This document shows, piece after piece, positions 18,913-28,160 of a stretch of 64,000 nt of DNA. Numbering within the stretch: position 1 is the first letter of the stretch; each line of letters starts with the position of its first letter. The notes beneath the pieces are model-generated. The model worked only from the letters and a program-made list of their open reading frames with translations. It was not told the DNA's origin and searched no databases. The stretch covers positions 301,385 through 365,384 of the forward strand of contig KB900456.1 of the NCBI GenBank assembly GCA_000378885.1, in the 5' to 3' direction. The DNA is from an actinobacterium SCGC AAA044-N04 (lineage in GTDB: Bacteria; Actinomycetota; Actinomycetes; Nanopelagicales; Nanopelagicaceae). Made by a program: the position numbers and the translations under genes.

Positions 18913-19689
18913 ATGGCGGAATATAAAGTTTCTTACGCACCGCCTCAAGGAAAGCCCCTTGGAACAAATCTGACTTTTAAGATCTGCACAAAGATTGCCA
19001 TTCCTATTTTAAATCTTGTTGGCAAAAAAAATTGGCGCGGGGCAGAAAATATTCCCCAGACCGGGCGAGTAATTGTTGCAAGCAACCATGTCTCATATTT
19101 AGATGTTTTGTTCTTTACACATTTTCTTTTTAGAAGCGGCCGTGCACCTCGCTATATCGGCAAAGAAGGCGTCTTTAAAGTTCCTGTGATTGGAAAGATC
19201 TTGCTAGCTGCTGGTCAAGTTCCAGTTGCTAGAGAAGGAAAAGATGCTGCTAAAGCCCTTGAGCATGCTCTCAAACTTCTTGAAGCGGGCCACTGTTTAG
19301 GTGTCTATCCCGAGGGCACACTTACTCGCGATCCCAACGGTTGGCCCATGGTTGCTAAGACTGGCCTTGCTCGCCTTGCGATTATGACTCATTCCCCAGT
19401 TATTCCAATTGCGCAGTGGGGTTCACAAATAGTTATGCCTACTTATGAAAAGAAAGTAAAGCTCTTTCCTCGCACACCCATCAAAATTTTGGCTGGAGCG
19501 CCATTGGATTTATCGCCTTGGTATGGCAAGGAAAATGACCCAGCTGCACTGACTGAAGCCACAGCATTTGTAATGAGGGCAATAACTGATCTACTAGAAG
19601 AGCTGCGTGGTGAGAAACGCTCAGTTGAGATCTTTGATCCACACAACTCTGATTTGCCTCGAACAGGAAACTTTAAAAAGAAGCGATGA
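18913..19689 (+). CDS. plsC: 1-acyl-sn-glycerol-3-phosphate acyltransferase
   Basis: A 258-aa PlsC-type acyltransferase with the catalytic NHVSYLD (His59-x4-Asp64), the substrate motif PEGT (133-136) and a hydrophobic N-terminal part that would hold it at the membrane. It transfers an acyl chain to lysophosphatidate to make phosphatidate. The gene overlaps gpsA (4 bases), so glycerol-3-phosphate supply and acylation are co-expressed. Some actinobacterial paralogs act on other lysolipids. Confidence 0.9.
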   Translation: MAEYKVSYAPPQGKPLGTNLTFKICTKIAIPILNLVGKKNWRGAENIPQTGRVIVASNHVSYLDVLFFTHFLFRSGRAPRYIGKEGVFKVPVIGKILLAAGQVPVAREGKDAAKALEHALKLLEAGHCLGVYPEGTLTRDPNGWPMVAKTGLARLAIMTHSPVIPIAQWGSQIVMPTYEKKVKLFPRTPIKILAGAPLDLSPWYGKENDPAALTEATAFVMRAITDLLEELRGEKRSVEIFDPHNSDLPRTGNFKKKR

Positions 19690-20687
19690 GCAAAGTAACC
19701 GTCCTTGGTACTGGTGCTTGGGGCAGCACGATGGCCCAGGTTTTATCTGATGCAGGTAATCATGTTCTGATGTGGGGACGCAATGAAAGCGTTGTTAATG
19801 AAATTAACTCTCAGCACACGAATTCAAAGTATTTAGATTCCAATATCTTGCCACTGGGGATTCAAGCCACAACAGATTTAAGTCAGGCTTTTGGATATTC
19901 CAATATCTATATTTTGGCCGTACCAGCCCAAACTTTGAGAGAAAACCTCAAGAGTTGGACAAAGCTAGTCCAGCCTGATGCGACCTATGTCAGCACCCTT
20001 AAAGGCATTGAAGTCAGCACTCTTTCTCGCATGACACAAGTTCTTCAGGAAGAGATGCAGACCGAAAACTTTTCACTTATTACAGGTCCGAATCTTGCTA
20101 ATGAGTTAATTCTGCGTCAGCCTGCTGGGGCAGTTGCAGCAGCACCAACAATGCACTTAGCTGAGAAAGTGCAAAAACTATTTGCAACGCCCTACTACCG
20201 CGTTTACACATCCACCGATGTGTTGGGTTGCGAATTAGCAGGTGCTATCAAATCTGTTATTGCACTTGCCGTTGGAATTTCAATTGGAATGGGATTTGGC
20301 GAAAACACACAGGCCATGCTTATTACTAGAGGTCTAAATGAAGTTGCGCGGCTGTGTGCTGCCCATGGGGCAGATCCGCTCAGTGCTGCCGGATTAGCGG
20401 GAATGGGCGATCTGGTGGCAAGTTGCGGTTCACCGCTATCTCGCAATCGCACCTTTGGCGAAGTGCTGGGGCGCTCAGGTTCAATGGCAACTGCGCGTGA
20501 ACATGTGGCAAAGACCGTGGAGGGCGTAGCCTCCTCCAATGCAGTTCTTGAGATTGCTCACCGAGTAGGAGTTGAAGTGCCAGTTATTGAAGCCGTTGCT
20601 GATGTTGTTGCCGGCACGATTTCACCATCTGATGCTCTGGATCGCCTGATGGAAATTACAACTAGAGCCGAAAACTTTATCCGATGA
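19686..20687 (+). CDS. gpsA: Glycerol-3-phosphate dehydrogenase [NAD(P)+]
   Basis: GpsA reduces dihydroxyacetone phosphate to glycerol-3-phosphate for phospholipid synthesis. The 333-aa protein has the dinucleotide loop GTGAWGS at 8-14, the catalytic-lysine segment AGAIKSVIALAVG and the C-terminal helical domain with GLAGMGDL. The start overlaps plsC, and the stop overlaps ddl (ATGA). The plsC-gpsA-ddl order is typical of actinobacteria. Confidence 0.96.
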   Translation: MSKVTVLGTGAWGSTMAQVLSDAGNHVLMWGRNESVVNEINSQHTNSKYLDSNILPLGIQATTDLSQAFGYSNIYILAVPAQTLRENLKSWTKLVQPDATYVSTLKGIEVSTLSRMTQVLQEEMQTENFSLITGPNLANELILRQPAGAVAAAPTMHLAEKVQKLFATPYYRVYTSTDVLGCELAGAIKSVIALAVGISIGMGFGENTQAMLITRGLNEVARLCAAHGADPLSAAGLAGMGDLVASCGSPLSRNRTFGEVLGRSGSMATAREHVAKTVEGVASSNAVLEIAHRVGVEVPVIEAVADVVAGTISPSDALDRLMEITTRAENFIR

Positions 20688-21733
20688 GTAAATTAAATGT
20701 CGCCGTAATTTGTGGTGGAATCAGCAGTGAACATGAGATCTCCTGCGTTTCTGCCGGGGGAGTTCTTAAAGGTTTAGATTCGAGCAAATACAACGCAATC
20801 CTTATTGGAATCACAAAAGCGGGCAATTGGGTTTTGTTGCCTAATGACTATCGGCTAGAAATCGTGAATGGAAAGCTTCCGACTTTTGATGAAGCTGCAC
20901 CGGCAGTGGTAGCTGATGTTCATGGTTTTTCGGTTGCAGGTAAAGCCCTAAAGATTGATGTTGTGTTTCCAGTGCTGCATGGGCCTTATGGAGAAGACGG
21001 AACAATTCAAGGGCTTTTTGAAATCGCAAATCTGCCTTATGTCGGCAGCGGAGTTTTAGCATCAGCAGTTGCGATGGATAAGTCTTTTGCCAAGCCAATT
21101 TTTGCTGCAGCTGGCATGAAAGTAGCTGATGGAATTGTTGTGACGAGCAAAGACAAGCAAGTAGCAATAGATGATTTGGCATATCCAGTCTTTGTTAAGC
21201 CAGCTAGAGGTGGCTCAAGTCGAGGCACACACAAAGTTAAATCAGTAGATGCGCTAAACGCCGCGCTCAAAGATGCATTTTTGTACGACCACAAGGTAAT
21301 GATTGAGCAGGCAGTAGTGGGCCGCGAGATTGAGTGCGCAGTACTTGAATCTCATGGTGTGGCAAAGGCATCAGTTGTTGGTGAGATTGTTATTGATAGC
21401 AAGTTTGAGTTTTATGATTTTGAAGCCAAGTACTTAGATGGCGCTACGACTGTAAAGATTCCTGCCGATATTCCAGCAGCTGCAGCTGAGGAAATTCGTG
21501 AAAAGGCAGTGCAGGCATTTAAGGCGTTGGGATGCAGTGGACTTGCTCGGTGCGATTTCTTCTATACCGATAAGGGCGAAATCATAATTAATGAAATAAA
21601 CACGATGCCAGGCTTCACGGGAACTTCTATGTATCCAAAACTCTGGGCTGCCACTGGGGTTGATTACACAAACCTGATTACAGCTTTGATCGAGACCGCT
21701 TTACTTCGAACAAACGGAGTTTTAGGAAACTAG
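20684..21733 (+). CDS. ddl: D-alanine--D-alanine ligase
   Basis: Ddl joins two D-alanines for peptidoglycan precursors. The 349-aa ATP-grasp enzyme has the N-terminal GGISSEHEIS, the core HGPYGEDGTIQG and the C-terminal metal-binding INEINTMPGFT. The start overlaps gpsA by 4 bases. The 3' end overlaps the convergent amidohydrolase by 12 bases. The DUF3515 gene often found after ddl in actinobacteria is absent. Confidence 0.96.
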   Translation: MSKLNVAVICGGISSEHEISCVSAGGVLKGLDSSKYNAILIGITKAGNWVLLPNDYRLEIVNGKLPTFDEAAPAVVADVHGFSVAGKALKIDVVFPVLHGPYGEDGTIQGLFEIANLPYVGSGVLASAVAMDKSFAKPIFAAAGMKVADGIVVTSKDKQVAIDDLAYPVFVKPARGGSSRGTHKVKSVDALNAALKDAFLYDHKVMIEQAVVGREIECAVLESHGVAKASVVGEIVIDSKFEFYDFEAKYLDGATTVKIPADIPAAAAEEIREKAVQAFKALGCSGLARCDFFYTDKGEIIINEINTMPGFTGTSMYPKLWAATGVDYTNLITALIETALLRTNGVLGN

Positions 21734-23284
21734 TTCAATAATCTTTGCTGTGGGGTTTTGCGCAGGATCTGAATCCATAATTAGGAACGCCGCTCTCATG
21801 CCAACCTCTAGTGTTCCAAACTCATTTTCACGAAAGAGTTGATAAGCAGCAGTTTTAGTATAGAAGCTAAGTGATTCATCCATTGTGAGTGCTTCTTCAA
21901 TTACCCACGCTTGAGTAACACCATCGGCCGGGTTTGAGCGAGTAACTGGCACACCAATAGCTTGCATTGGCACATGACTTGTAACGGGCCAATCACTTCC
22001 AAAGGCAATCATGGCACCAGCATTTAGCATTGAGCGAAGGCGGTACTGCTGATCATTTCGCTCATTCCCAATGCGCGGTGCAATAAGTTCCTTATTCATG
22101 GGATCTAAGTAGCACCAGAGCGGTTGGATGTTTGCGATAACTCCAAGTTGAGCAAAACGGGGAAGATCTTCATCGCGAATTAATTGGGCATGAACGATTA
22201 CTGGGCGTCGATCCCATGTGGGATTGATGCATTGCATGGCCTCTAGCGCATCTAATGCCTGCTTTACGGCAGCATCTCCAATGGCATGTAAATGCACTTG
22301 GTATTGCAACGCATCGTATGTAACAAGGGCATTGAGAAGTTCTTCATCGCTCCAAATGGCAATTCCACGTGAGGTTGGATCATCCACATATGGCTGCATT
22401 AAATGGGCAGTTCCAGCAGATAAGGCGCCATCGAGTAAAAACTTGATGCTATTGGCTTGTAGTTGTGATGGATTATCAAGCTCTAAACACTGCTCACGAA
22501 TCTCATTGAAATCATCAATGTCGCCAGACCACGTGGTGGGAGTAGCAAGTAGCGAAAGATTGAAAGCAATTGTTAACTCTCTAGTTTGCGCAGCAGCGAT
22601 ATATGCCCGCGCCATATCTTTCTCACACCATGAATCAATAGCAGCGATAACACCGACTTTTCTGTATTCCTTGCAGGCATACTTGATTGCAGCAATATCA
22701 CTTTCAAGGGTATTGGCAGGGGCGTGATCTAGAACTAAGGCCATAGCAGATGGCTCACGCAAGGTTCCTTTTGCACTGCCATCTAAATTACGGGCGATAG
22801 TGCCACCTTGGGGATCCTTCGTTGCACTAGTGATCCCAGCCAATTCAAGTGCTTTGGAATTAACCCAAATGGTGTGGTGATCAACGGCGTGTAAGACAAC
22901 TGGGCGATCACTCACCACTTCATCAAGCCACTTGGCATCAAAGTCTCCACCTTCAATGATTGCAGCTTCATAAGCACCGCCAATAATCCAGGTTATGGAA
23001 GGGTTTGCATCTGCAAAAGCTTTCACCTGAGCTTTGATTTCTTCAATGCTAGTGATGCCGTTAATTTTTGGACCAGCAGCCTCGCGTCCTGCAAAAATAG
23101 GATGGGCATGGCCATCTAGAAATGCAGGAATGACAAAGGCATCATCTAAATCGATTGTTTTTTCAGGAGTGAAATTTTTTACATCGTCACCTACGGCAAG
23201 GATGAGTGAATCTTTGACGAGCAAGTCATGAAAGATTTCTTTGCCAGAAGACCAAAAGCGCGCGTTTGTATAATGCGTGCTCAT
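21722..23284 (-). CDS. Amidohydrolase family 3 (YtcJ-like) protein
   Basis: A 520-aa metal-dependent hydrolase with the N-terminal metal motif DGHAHP, a mid-protein HLHAIGDAAV and a C-terminal FGSDWPV. These are diagnostic of the YtcJ/amidohydrolase-3 group. Substrates in this group are mostly unknown; relatives act on N-substituted amides or formamides. A weak leaderless -10 (AAATCT, seven bases before the ATG) is possible, so it may not depend on the Lrp-like gene 13 bases upstream. It is not part of the usual ddl-thiL core order. Confidence 0.85.
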   Translation of the reverse strand: MSTHYTNARFWSSGKEIFHDLLVKDSLILAVGDDVKNFTPEKTIDLDDAFVIPAFLDGHAHPIFAGREAAGPKINGITSIEEIKAQVKAFADANPSITWIIGGAYEAAIIEGGDFDAKWLDEVVSDRPVVLHAVDHHTIWVNSKALELAGITSATKDPQGGTIARNLDGSAKGTLREPSAMALVLDHAPANTLESDIAAIKYACKEYRKVGVIAAIDSWCEKDMARAYIAAAQTRELTIAFNLSLLATPTTWSGDIDDFNEIREQCLELDNPSQLQANSIKFLLDGALSAGTAHLMQPYVDDPTSRGIAIWSDEELLNALVTYDALQYQVHLHAIGDAAVKQALDALEAMQCINPTWDRRPVIVHAQLIRDEDLPRFAQLGVIANIQPLWCYLDPMNKELIAPRIGNERNDQQYRLRSMLNAGAMIAFGSDWPVTSHVPMQAIGVPVTRSNPADGVTQAWVIEEALTMDESLSFYTKTAAYQLFRENEFGTLEVGMRAAFLIMDSDPAQNPTAKIIELVS

Positions 23285-23297
23285 ATGAGAGAGATTT

Positions 23298-23534
23298 TTA
23301 TTGGTAAGTAACTGGGCAGGTCAGTGTGCGAGTAATGCCTGCAACACCTTGGACCTTAGAGAGAATCAAACGACCGAAATCTTCCATGCTGGGTGCTTCT
23401 GCACGCATGATGACATCATAAGGACCGGTGACGCCTTCGGCCAGAGTTACACCAGCGATAGCAGAAACAGCTTTTGCTACGGATCCCGCTTTGCCGACCT
23501 CGGTTTGAATCAAAATGTAGGCCTGTACTGACAT
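23298..23534 (-). CDS. Lrp/AsnC ligand-binding (RAM domain) protein
   Basis: A 78-aa protein consisting only of the effector/oligomerisation (RAM) domain of the Lrp/AsnC family (MSVQAYILIQTEVGKAGSV... GPYDVIM). It has no DNA-binding part. Such stand-alone domains are conserved in actinobacteria next to thiL and ddl. They may bind amino acids or assemble with full-length Lrp proteins. GAAAGGAAA gives a clear ribosome site. It is divergent from thiL. Confidence 0.85.
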   Translation of the reverse strand: MSVQAYILIQTEVGKAGSVAKAVSAIAGVTLAEGVTGPYDVIMRAEAPSMEDFGRLILSKVQGVAGITRTLTCPVTYQ

Positions 23535-23596
23535 AAGAGTTTCCTTTCATTGGTGGGTACAGGCTACTTCAGAGATGTGGCAACTGGCTAGTCGAT

Positions 23597-23609
23597 TACT
23601 CTTCTCACT
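23597..23609 (+). promoter_or_regulatory. Leaderless -10 element of thiL
   Basis: TACTCT at 23597-23602 is followed by seven bases and then the thiL ATG. Confidence 0.65.
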
Positions 23610-24530
23610 ATGACCTTGAATGAAGCCCAGATAATCGGCGCACTTGCCGAGATTTTTGGCACAAACCATCGAGGCGTTCAGGTAGGAATTGGCGATGACG
23701 CTGCAGTTGTTGCTACAGGTGAGCACACAGTGATTACAACCGATATGGCAGTTGAAGGAACACACTTTAACTGCCAGTGGTCGGGTGCTTTTGAGATCGG
23801 CCGAAAGATAACGGCTGCAAACTTGGCAGACATCTATGCCATGGGAGCTACTCCTACCTATCTCGTTGTAGCGGTTACTTTGAGCGGTGAAGAGAGCATG
23901 GAGTGGATTACTGAACTGGCGCAAGGAATAAAACATGAGGCTAGTTCTTGTGGGGCAGTTGTGGTGGGCGGAGATTTAGCGCGCGGGGCAATAAAAGTAA
24001 TCTCAATGAGCGCGCTCGGTGAAGTTGAAAAGGCAGTTACGCGATCTGGCGCACAAGTGGGTGATTCAATCTATGTGTCTTCACTTCCAGGTTGGTCTGC
24101 AGCTGGACTTTCTTGTATTGAGAAAAGCGAGTTAAGTGATTTAGAGAGCTATTCGGTGGAAGAGTTCTGTTCCCCAACTCTTGATTATTCAATGGCAGTT
24201 GCCTTTGCACATAAAGGTGCTCATGCAATGTGTGACATCAGTGATGCGTTAGTTATTCAGGCCGAGCAGTTAGCTCAAGCATCTGATGTGCAGTTAGTTT
24301 TTGATGCCGAAGCCTTTAAAGCAAGTGAAGAGTTTGCACAGTTATCTGAACTAGCAGAAGCTAGTGGAGTAGATCTTTGGCAATGGATTTTTGCAGGGGG
24401 AGAAGACCACGTTTTCCTGGCCACTGGAAGAGATCTACCGGGACTATGCGTGGGAGTTGTAAAAGAGGGCAGTGGAGTAATTGGTTTAGAAATGAAAAAA
24501 GCGCCAGATACCTGGCGCCATTTCAGTTAA
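23610..24530 (+). CDS. thiL: Thiamine-monophosphate kinase
   Basis: ThiL phosphorylates thiamine monophosphate to the active diphosphate. The 306-aa PurM-like protein has GIGDDAAV near 28-35, DMAVEGTHF near 45 and GGDLARG near residue 120. The last codons (KKAPDTWRHF) coincide with a perfect hairpin that appears to be the terminator of convergent rpmB. It has its own leaderless promoter. Confidence 0.95.
   Translation: MTLNEAQIIGALAEIFGTNHRGVQVGIGDDAAVVATGEHTVITTDMAVEGTHFNCQWSGAFEIGRKITAANLADIYAMGATPTYLVVAVTLSGEESMEWITELAQGIKHEASSCGAVVVGGDLARGAIKVISMSALGEVEKAVTRSGAQVGDSIYVSSLPGWSAAGLSCIEKSELSDLESYSVEEFCSPTLDYSMAVAFAHKGAHAMCDISDALVIQAEQLAQASDVQLVFDAEAFKASEEFAQLSELAEASGVDLWQWIFAGGEDHVFLATGRDLPGLCVGVVKEGSGVIGLEMKKAPDTWRHFS
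24495..24518 (-). terminator. Terminator of rpmB inside the thiL 3' end
   Basis: Read on the minus strand, a perfect 7-bp GC stem (24512-24518 with 24501-24507, 4-base loop) is followed by six T (24495-24500). It starts 22 bases after the rpmB stop and lies wholly within thiL coding sequence. On the plus strand there is no good T run, so it should act in one direction. Confidence 0.75.
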
Positions 24531-24540
24531 GCAAATTTAG

Positions 24541-24726
24541 TTAGCGAGTAACTTTTCCAGCCTTAAGGCATGAAGTACAGACGTTTTGACGCTTTGTGCT
24601 TCCGTTAACCAAGGTACGGATGCGCTGAATATTTGGATTCCAGCGGCGACGTGTCTTTACCTGAGAGTGTGAAACGTTATTGCCAAAGCTGGGCCCTTTG
24701 CCACAGATATCGCATGTTGATGCCAC
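24541..24726 (-). CDS. rpmB: 50S ribosomal protein L28, zinc-ribbon form
   Basis: A 61-aa ribosomal protein beginning ASTCDICGKGPSFGN. It carries two CxxC pairs (CDIC and CTSC), so it is the zinc-binding C+ form. I start it at GTG 24724-24726, with AAGAGGAGT upstream. Longer in-frame starts would add non-L28 residues. It is transcribed towards thiL and ends at a terminator inside that gene. It is divergent from recG, as in other actinobacteria. Confidence 0.95.
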   Translation of the reverse strand: MASTCDICGKGPSFGNNVSHSQVKTRRRWNPNIQRIRTLVNGSTKRQNVCTSCLKAGKVTR

Positions 24727-24895
24727 AGCGGTACTCCTCTTATATGTGAAGGTAAGTAAGTCCTTAACGGACAAGGCGAAAGGGTATCGCGAACGTAGGG
24801 GGTGACGCCAATCAAGGGGAAATCACGCTTTATTGCCTGCCTCTGAGCCTGAATTGCTCCACGGCTTGCACCGTGCAGTAGGAGAGAATGCCACC

Positions 24896-27067
24896 ATGGC
24901 AGATCTTGAAAGCAAACTCTCCTCAGTTATAGGAGATCGCACTGCCAAAGTTCTCACTGATACTTTTGATATAAAAACAGTTGGCGATTTGATGCGCCAT
25001 TACCCACGCAGGTATTTAGTTCGAGGCGAGCTCTCTGATATTTCAGAGTTAGTTGAGGGCGATGAAGTAACTATTTTGGCTGAGGTTCTTAGTTCAACAA
25101 ATAGACCGCTGCGCGGGCGCAAGGGGAGCATTTTCGAAGTAGTCGTTACCGATGGCACGGACAAACTCTCGCTCACCTTCTTTAATCAAGCGTGGCGAGA
25201 AAAAGAGCTAAAGGCTGGTCGCCAAGGTTTATTCGCCGGCAAGGTAGGCCTATTTAATGGCAAGAAGCAGTTGGCCCATCCTGATTACGAAATGATTCCA
25301 GATGGCAATGATGTCGATGCAGCAGCAAGTTCTTTTGCAGGAAAGTATCTGCCTGTTTATCCCGCCAGTGCCAAGATGCCTTCATGGAAGATCTCTAAAT
25401 GCGTAGAGATGGCAATTGATTCACTCGATGAAGTTGAAGATTTTCTGCCAGAACACATACGAAGTAGCTTTGGTTATCCCACTTTGCATCAAGGTTTAGT
25501 TCAGCTACACCGCCCAGCCGATTTAGACTCAGCTGAAAGCGCCCGTGAGCGTTTAACTTTTGATGAAGCTTTCCTTTTGCAATCACTGCTTGTCTTACGG
25601 CGCAATGAATTAAGAAAACTCAATACCGCTTCTCGCAAAGCGAAAAAGGGGGGAATCCTTGATTCCTTTGATGCTTCCTTGCCGTTCCAATTAACTGGGG
25701 GACAAAAGGCGGTGTGTGCTGAAATAGAAGCAGATTTAGCCCAAGACCATCCCATGCATCGTTTGCTGCAAGGTGAAGTAGGTTCAGGTAAAACAATTGT
25801 TGCATTGCGTGCAATGTTGGCAGTTGTTGATAGCGGGGGACAAGCGGCTCTACTTGCACCAACTGAAGTGCTTGCTGCGCAACACCTTCGCACAATTGAA
25901 AAACTTCTTGGGCCCTTAGCCCAAGGTGGAACGTTGGGATCACAAGAAGGTGCAACACATGTAACTCTGATTACTGGTTCTCAAAACGCTGCAGCACGCA
26001 AAGCAGCCCTTGCCTTAGCCGCATCCGGTGATGCTGGAATAGTTATTGGCACGCATGCATTGCTGGGTGAAAAGGTTGAGCTCAAGGATTTAGGTTTAAT
26101 CGTTGTCGATGAACAGCACCGCTTTGGTGTTGAACAACGCGATGCCTTAAAAGAAAAAGCACAGAAGCCTCCACATTTACTTGTTATGACTGCAACACCA
26201 ATTCCTCGCACCGTTGCCATGACAGTCTTTGGTGATTTAGATGTTTCAACATTGCGCGAACTTCCACTTGGACGCCAACCCATCACAACGCATGTCATTC
26301 CTGTCATGGAGAAGCCAACGTATTTAGAACGTGCATGGGCACGCATTCGTGAAGAAGTAGGACAGGGGCATCAGGCATACGTTGTTGCACCGCGCATTGC
26401 CGCCGGCAGTGATGAAAATGCCGATATTGATTTTCTCTTTGGTACTGAATCAAGTGATATTGCCTCCGTTGAAGAGCTTGCACCGCGCCTTCATGGCTCA
26501 GATTTAGCTGGATTGCGCGTTGCTATGCTGCATGGGCGCCTTGGCACTGAAGAAAAAGAAAGCACTATGAAAGCCTTTGCTGCAGGTGAGATAGATGTGT
26601 TGGTCTCAACGACAGTTATTGAGGTGGGCGTGGATGTTGCAAACGCAACGATTATGGTGATTATGGATGCTGATCGCTTTGGTGTTTCACAACTACATCA
26701 GCTGCGTGGTCGTGTGGGCCGAGGAACTTCTCCTGGGCTATGTTTGTTGGTAACAAATGCCATTGCAGAATCACCAGCGCGAGAGCGCCTAGAAGCTGTT
26801 GCAGGAACTGTTGATGGATTTGAACTTTCTCGAATCGATCTTGAACAGCGCCGAGAGGGCGATGTTTTGGGCGCATCTCAATCTGGAACTCAGTCACATC
26901 TGCGACTACTTCGGGTATTGCGCGATGAAGAGTTAATCGAGAAGGCAAGAACAGCCGCGCAGGATTTGATTGCGACATCTCTTGATTTAACAAGTTATCC
27001 TGCGCTTAAGAAAGAGCTCAATGCTATGGCTCACAATATGGCCGTGGATTATTTGGATAAGGGTTAA
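24896..27067 (+). CDS. recG: ATP-dependent DNA helicase RecG
   Basis: RecG remodels stalled replication forks and Holliday junctions. The 723-aa protein has an N-terminal wedge/OB domain and helicase motifs GEVGSGKT (Walker A), VVDEQHRFG (motif II, DEQH) and TATPIPRT (motif III), then GRVGRG in the second RecA domain. I start at ATG 24896 with GGAGAG upstream; an in-frame TTG at 24833 would add 21 residues. The DhaL/DAK-domain gene that normally lies between rpmB and recG in actinobacteria is absent. Confidence 0.95.
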   Translation: MADLESKLSSVIGDRTAKVLTDTFDIKTVGDLMRHYPRRYLVRGELSDISELVEGDEVTILAEVLSSTNRPLRGRKGSIFEVVVTDGTDKLSLTFFNQAWREKELKAGRQGLFAGKVGLFNGKKQLAHPDYEMIPDGNDVDAAASSFAGKYLPVYPASAKMPSWKISKCVEMAIDSLDEVEDFLPEHIRSSFGYPTLHQGLVQLHRPADLDSAESARERLTFDEAFLLQSLLVLRRNELRKLNTASRKAKKGGILDSFDASLPFQLTGGQKAVCAEIEADLAQDHPMHRLLQGEVGSGKTIVALRAMLAVVDSGGQAALLAPTEVLAAQHLRTIEKLLGPLAQGGTLGSQEGATHVTLITGSQNAAARKAALALAASGDAGIVIGTHALLGEKVELKDLGLIVVDEQHRFGVEQRDALKEKAQKPPHLLVMTATPIPRTVAMTVFGDLDVSTLRELPLGRQPITTHVIPVMEKPTYLERAWARIREEVGQGHQAYVVAPRIAAGSDENADIDFLFGTESSDIASVEELAPRLHGSDLAGLRVAMLHGRLGTEEKESTMKAFAAGEIDVLVSTTVIEVGVDVANATIMVIMDADRFGVSQLHQLRGRVGRGTSPGLCLLVTNAIAESPARERLEAVAGTVDGFELSRIDLEQRREGDVLGASQSGTQSHLRLLRVLRDEELIEKARTAAQDLIATSLDLTSYPALKKELNAMAHNMAVDYLDKG

Positions 27068-27071
27068 TTAG

Positions 27072-27650
27072 TTGAGAATCATTGCAGGCGTTGCTAAAGG
27101 TCGCACATTGGGCACAGTTGCCGGTGCTACACGCCCAACTTCAGATCGAGCACGTGAAGGTTTGTTTTCCTCCCTTCTTTCAGAGTTCGGTGATTTTCTA
27201 GGCCTGCATGTTCTAGATCTATTTGGTGGATCTGGCGCGATTGCACTTGAAGCTCTCTCACGCGGTGCAACTCTGGTTCATGTCGTTGAAAAAGATGCTG
27301 AAGCGCAAAAGACTATTGAAAATAACTTTGAGCTTGTAAATAAGAATAAGCCGGCTGGAAAGTTTCATCTCTACGCTATGTCGGCTCAAAGATTTGTTAC
27401 TGATCCACCTAAAGAGAAATATCACATTGTCTATGTTGATCCTCCTTATGATTTTTCAGATGCAGAGGTTGAAGAGATTTTAAGTAAGTTACATGCAGGC
27501 TCATTCCTTAAAGATGATGCGGTGATTGCAGTTGAGCGCACCGCAAAGCGTTCTAATTTTTCGTGGCCAGAAGGCTTTAACGCGGTGCGCGAACGCAACT
27601 ATGGGCAGGCCACGATTTTCTACGGCAATTACACGCCTGAGAATGGATAA
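27072..27650 (+). CDS. rsmD: 16S rRNA (guanine(966)-N(2))-methyltransferase
   Basis: A 192-aa Rossmann-fold SAM methyltransferase with the N-terminal MRIIAGVAKGR, DLFGGSGAIALEALSRGA as SAM motif I and the catalytic DPPYDF. RsmD methylates G966 of 16S rRNA. The start is TTG 27072, four bases after the recG stop, so the genes are co-translated. coaD follows, as is usual. Confidence 0.93.
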   Translation: MRIIAGVAKGRTLGTVAGATRPTSDRAREGLFSSLLSEFGDFLGLHVLDLFGGSGAIALEALSRGATLVHVVEKDAEAQKTIENNFELVNKNKPAGKFHLYAMSAQRFVTDPPKEKYHIVYVDPPYDFSDAEVEEILSKLHAGSFLKDDAVIAVERTAKRSNFSWPEGFNAVRERNYGQATIFYGNYTPENG

Positions 27651-27666
27651 CTGACCCATCTCTTGC

Positions 27667-27679
27667 TAGCGTTTAGACC
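27667..27679 (+). promoter_or_regulatory. Leaderless -10 element of coaD
   Basis: TAGCGT at 27667-27672 is followed by seven bases and then the coaD ATG. Confidence 0.65.
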
Positions 27680-28159
27680 ATGAGACGCGCGGTTTGTCCT
27701 GGATCCTTTGATCCAATCACCTTTGGGCATCTCGATATCATTTCTCGCGCCAGTGCTCACTTTGATCATGTGGTTATTGCAGTTCTTGAGAATCGAACAA
27801 AATCATCACTTTTCACAGTAGATGAGCGCATTGAAATGATCCGTGAAACTACAGCCCATCTAACTAATGTTAGCGTTGATTCTTGGTCAGGATTGCTCGT
27901 GGATTACTGCAAGAGCAATTCCATTCAGGCAATTGTTAAGGGCCTGCGTGCAGTTACAGATTTTGATTACGAGCTTCAGATGGCACAAGTGAACCTGCAG
28001 GGCTCAGGTGTTGAAACCATGTTTATGGCGACCTCACCAGTGCATTCATTCTTATCTTCATCATTAGTTAAAGAGCTCGCCCACTACGGGGGAGATGTTT
28101 CTACAATGGTGCCAGCATCGATTAATGCAGCTCTCAAACTTCGAGTAGGCGGGAAGTAA
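27680..28159 (+). CDS. coaD: Pantetheine-phosphate adenylyltransferase
   Basis: CoaD makes dephospho-CoA from 4'-phosphopantetheine and ATP. The 159-aa nucleotidyltransferase has the N-terminal CPGSFDPITFGHLDII (the T/HxGH motif is FGH) and the C-terminal SSSLVKELA. Length and order (rsmD-coaD-sepIVA) match actinobacteria. It is read from its own leaderless promoter. Confidence 0.97.
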   Translation: MRRAVCPGSFDPITFGHLDIISRASAHFDHVVIAVLENRTKSSLFTVDERIEMIRETTAHLTNVSVDSWSGLLVDYCKSNSIQAIVKGLRAVTDFDYELQMAQVNLQGSGVETMFMATSPVHSFLSSSLVKELAHYGGDVSTMVPASINAALKLRVGGK

Positions 28160-28160
28160 A

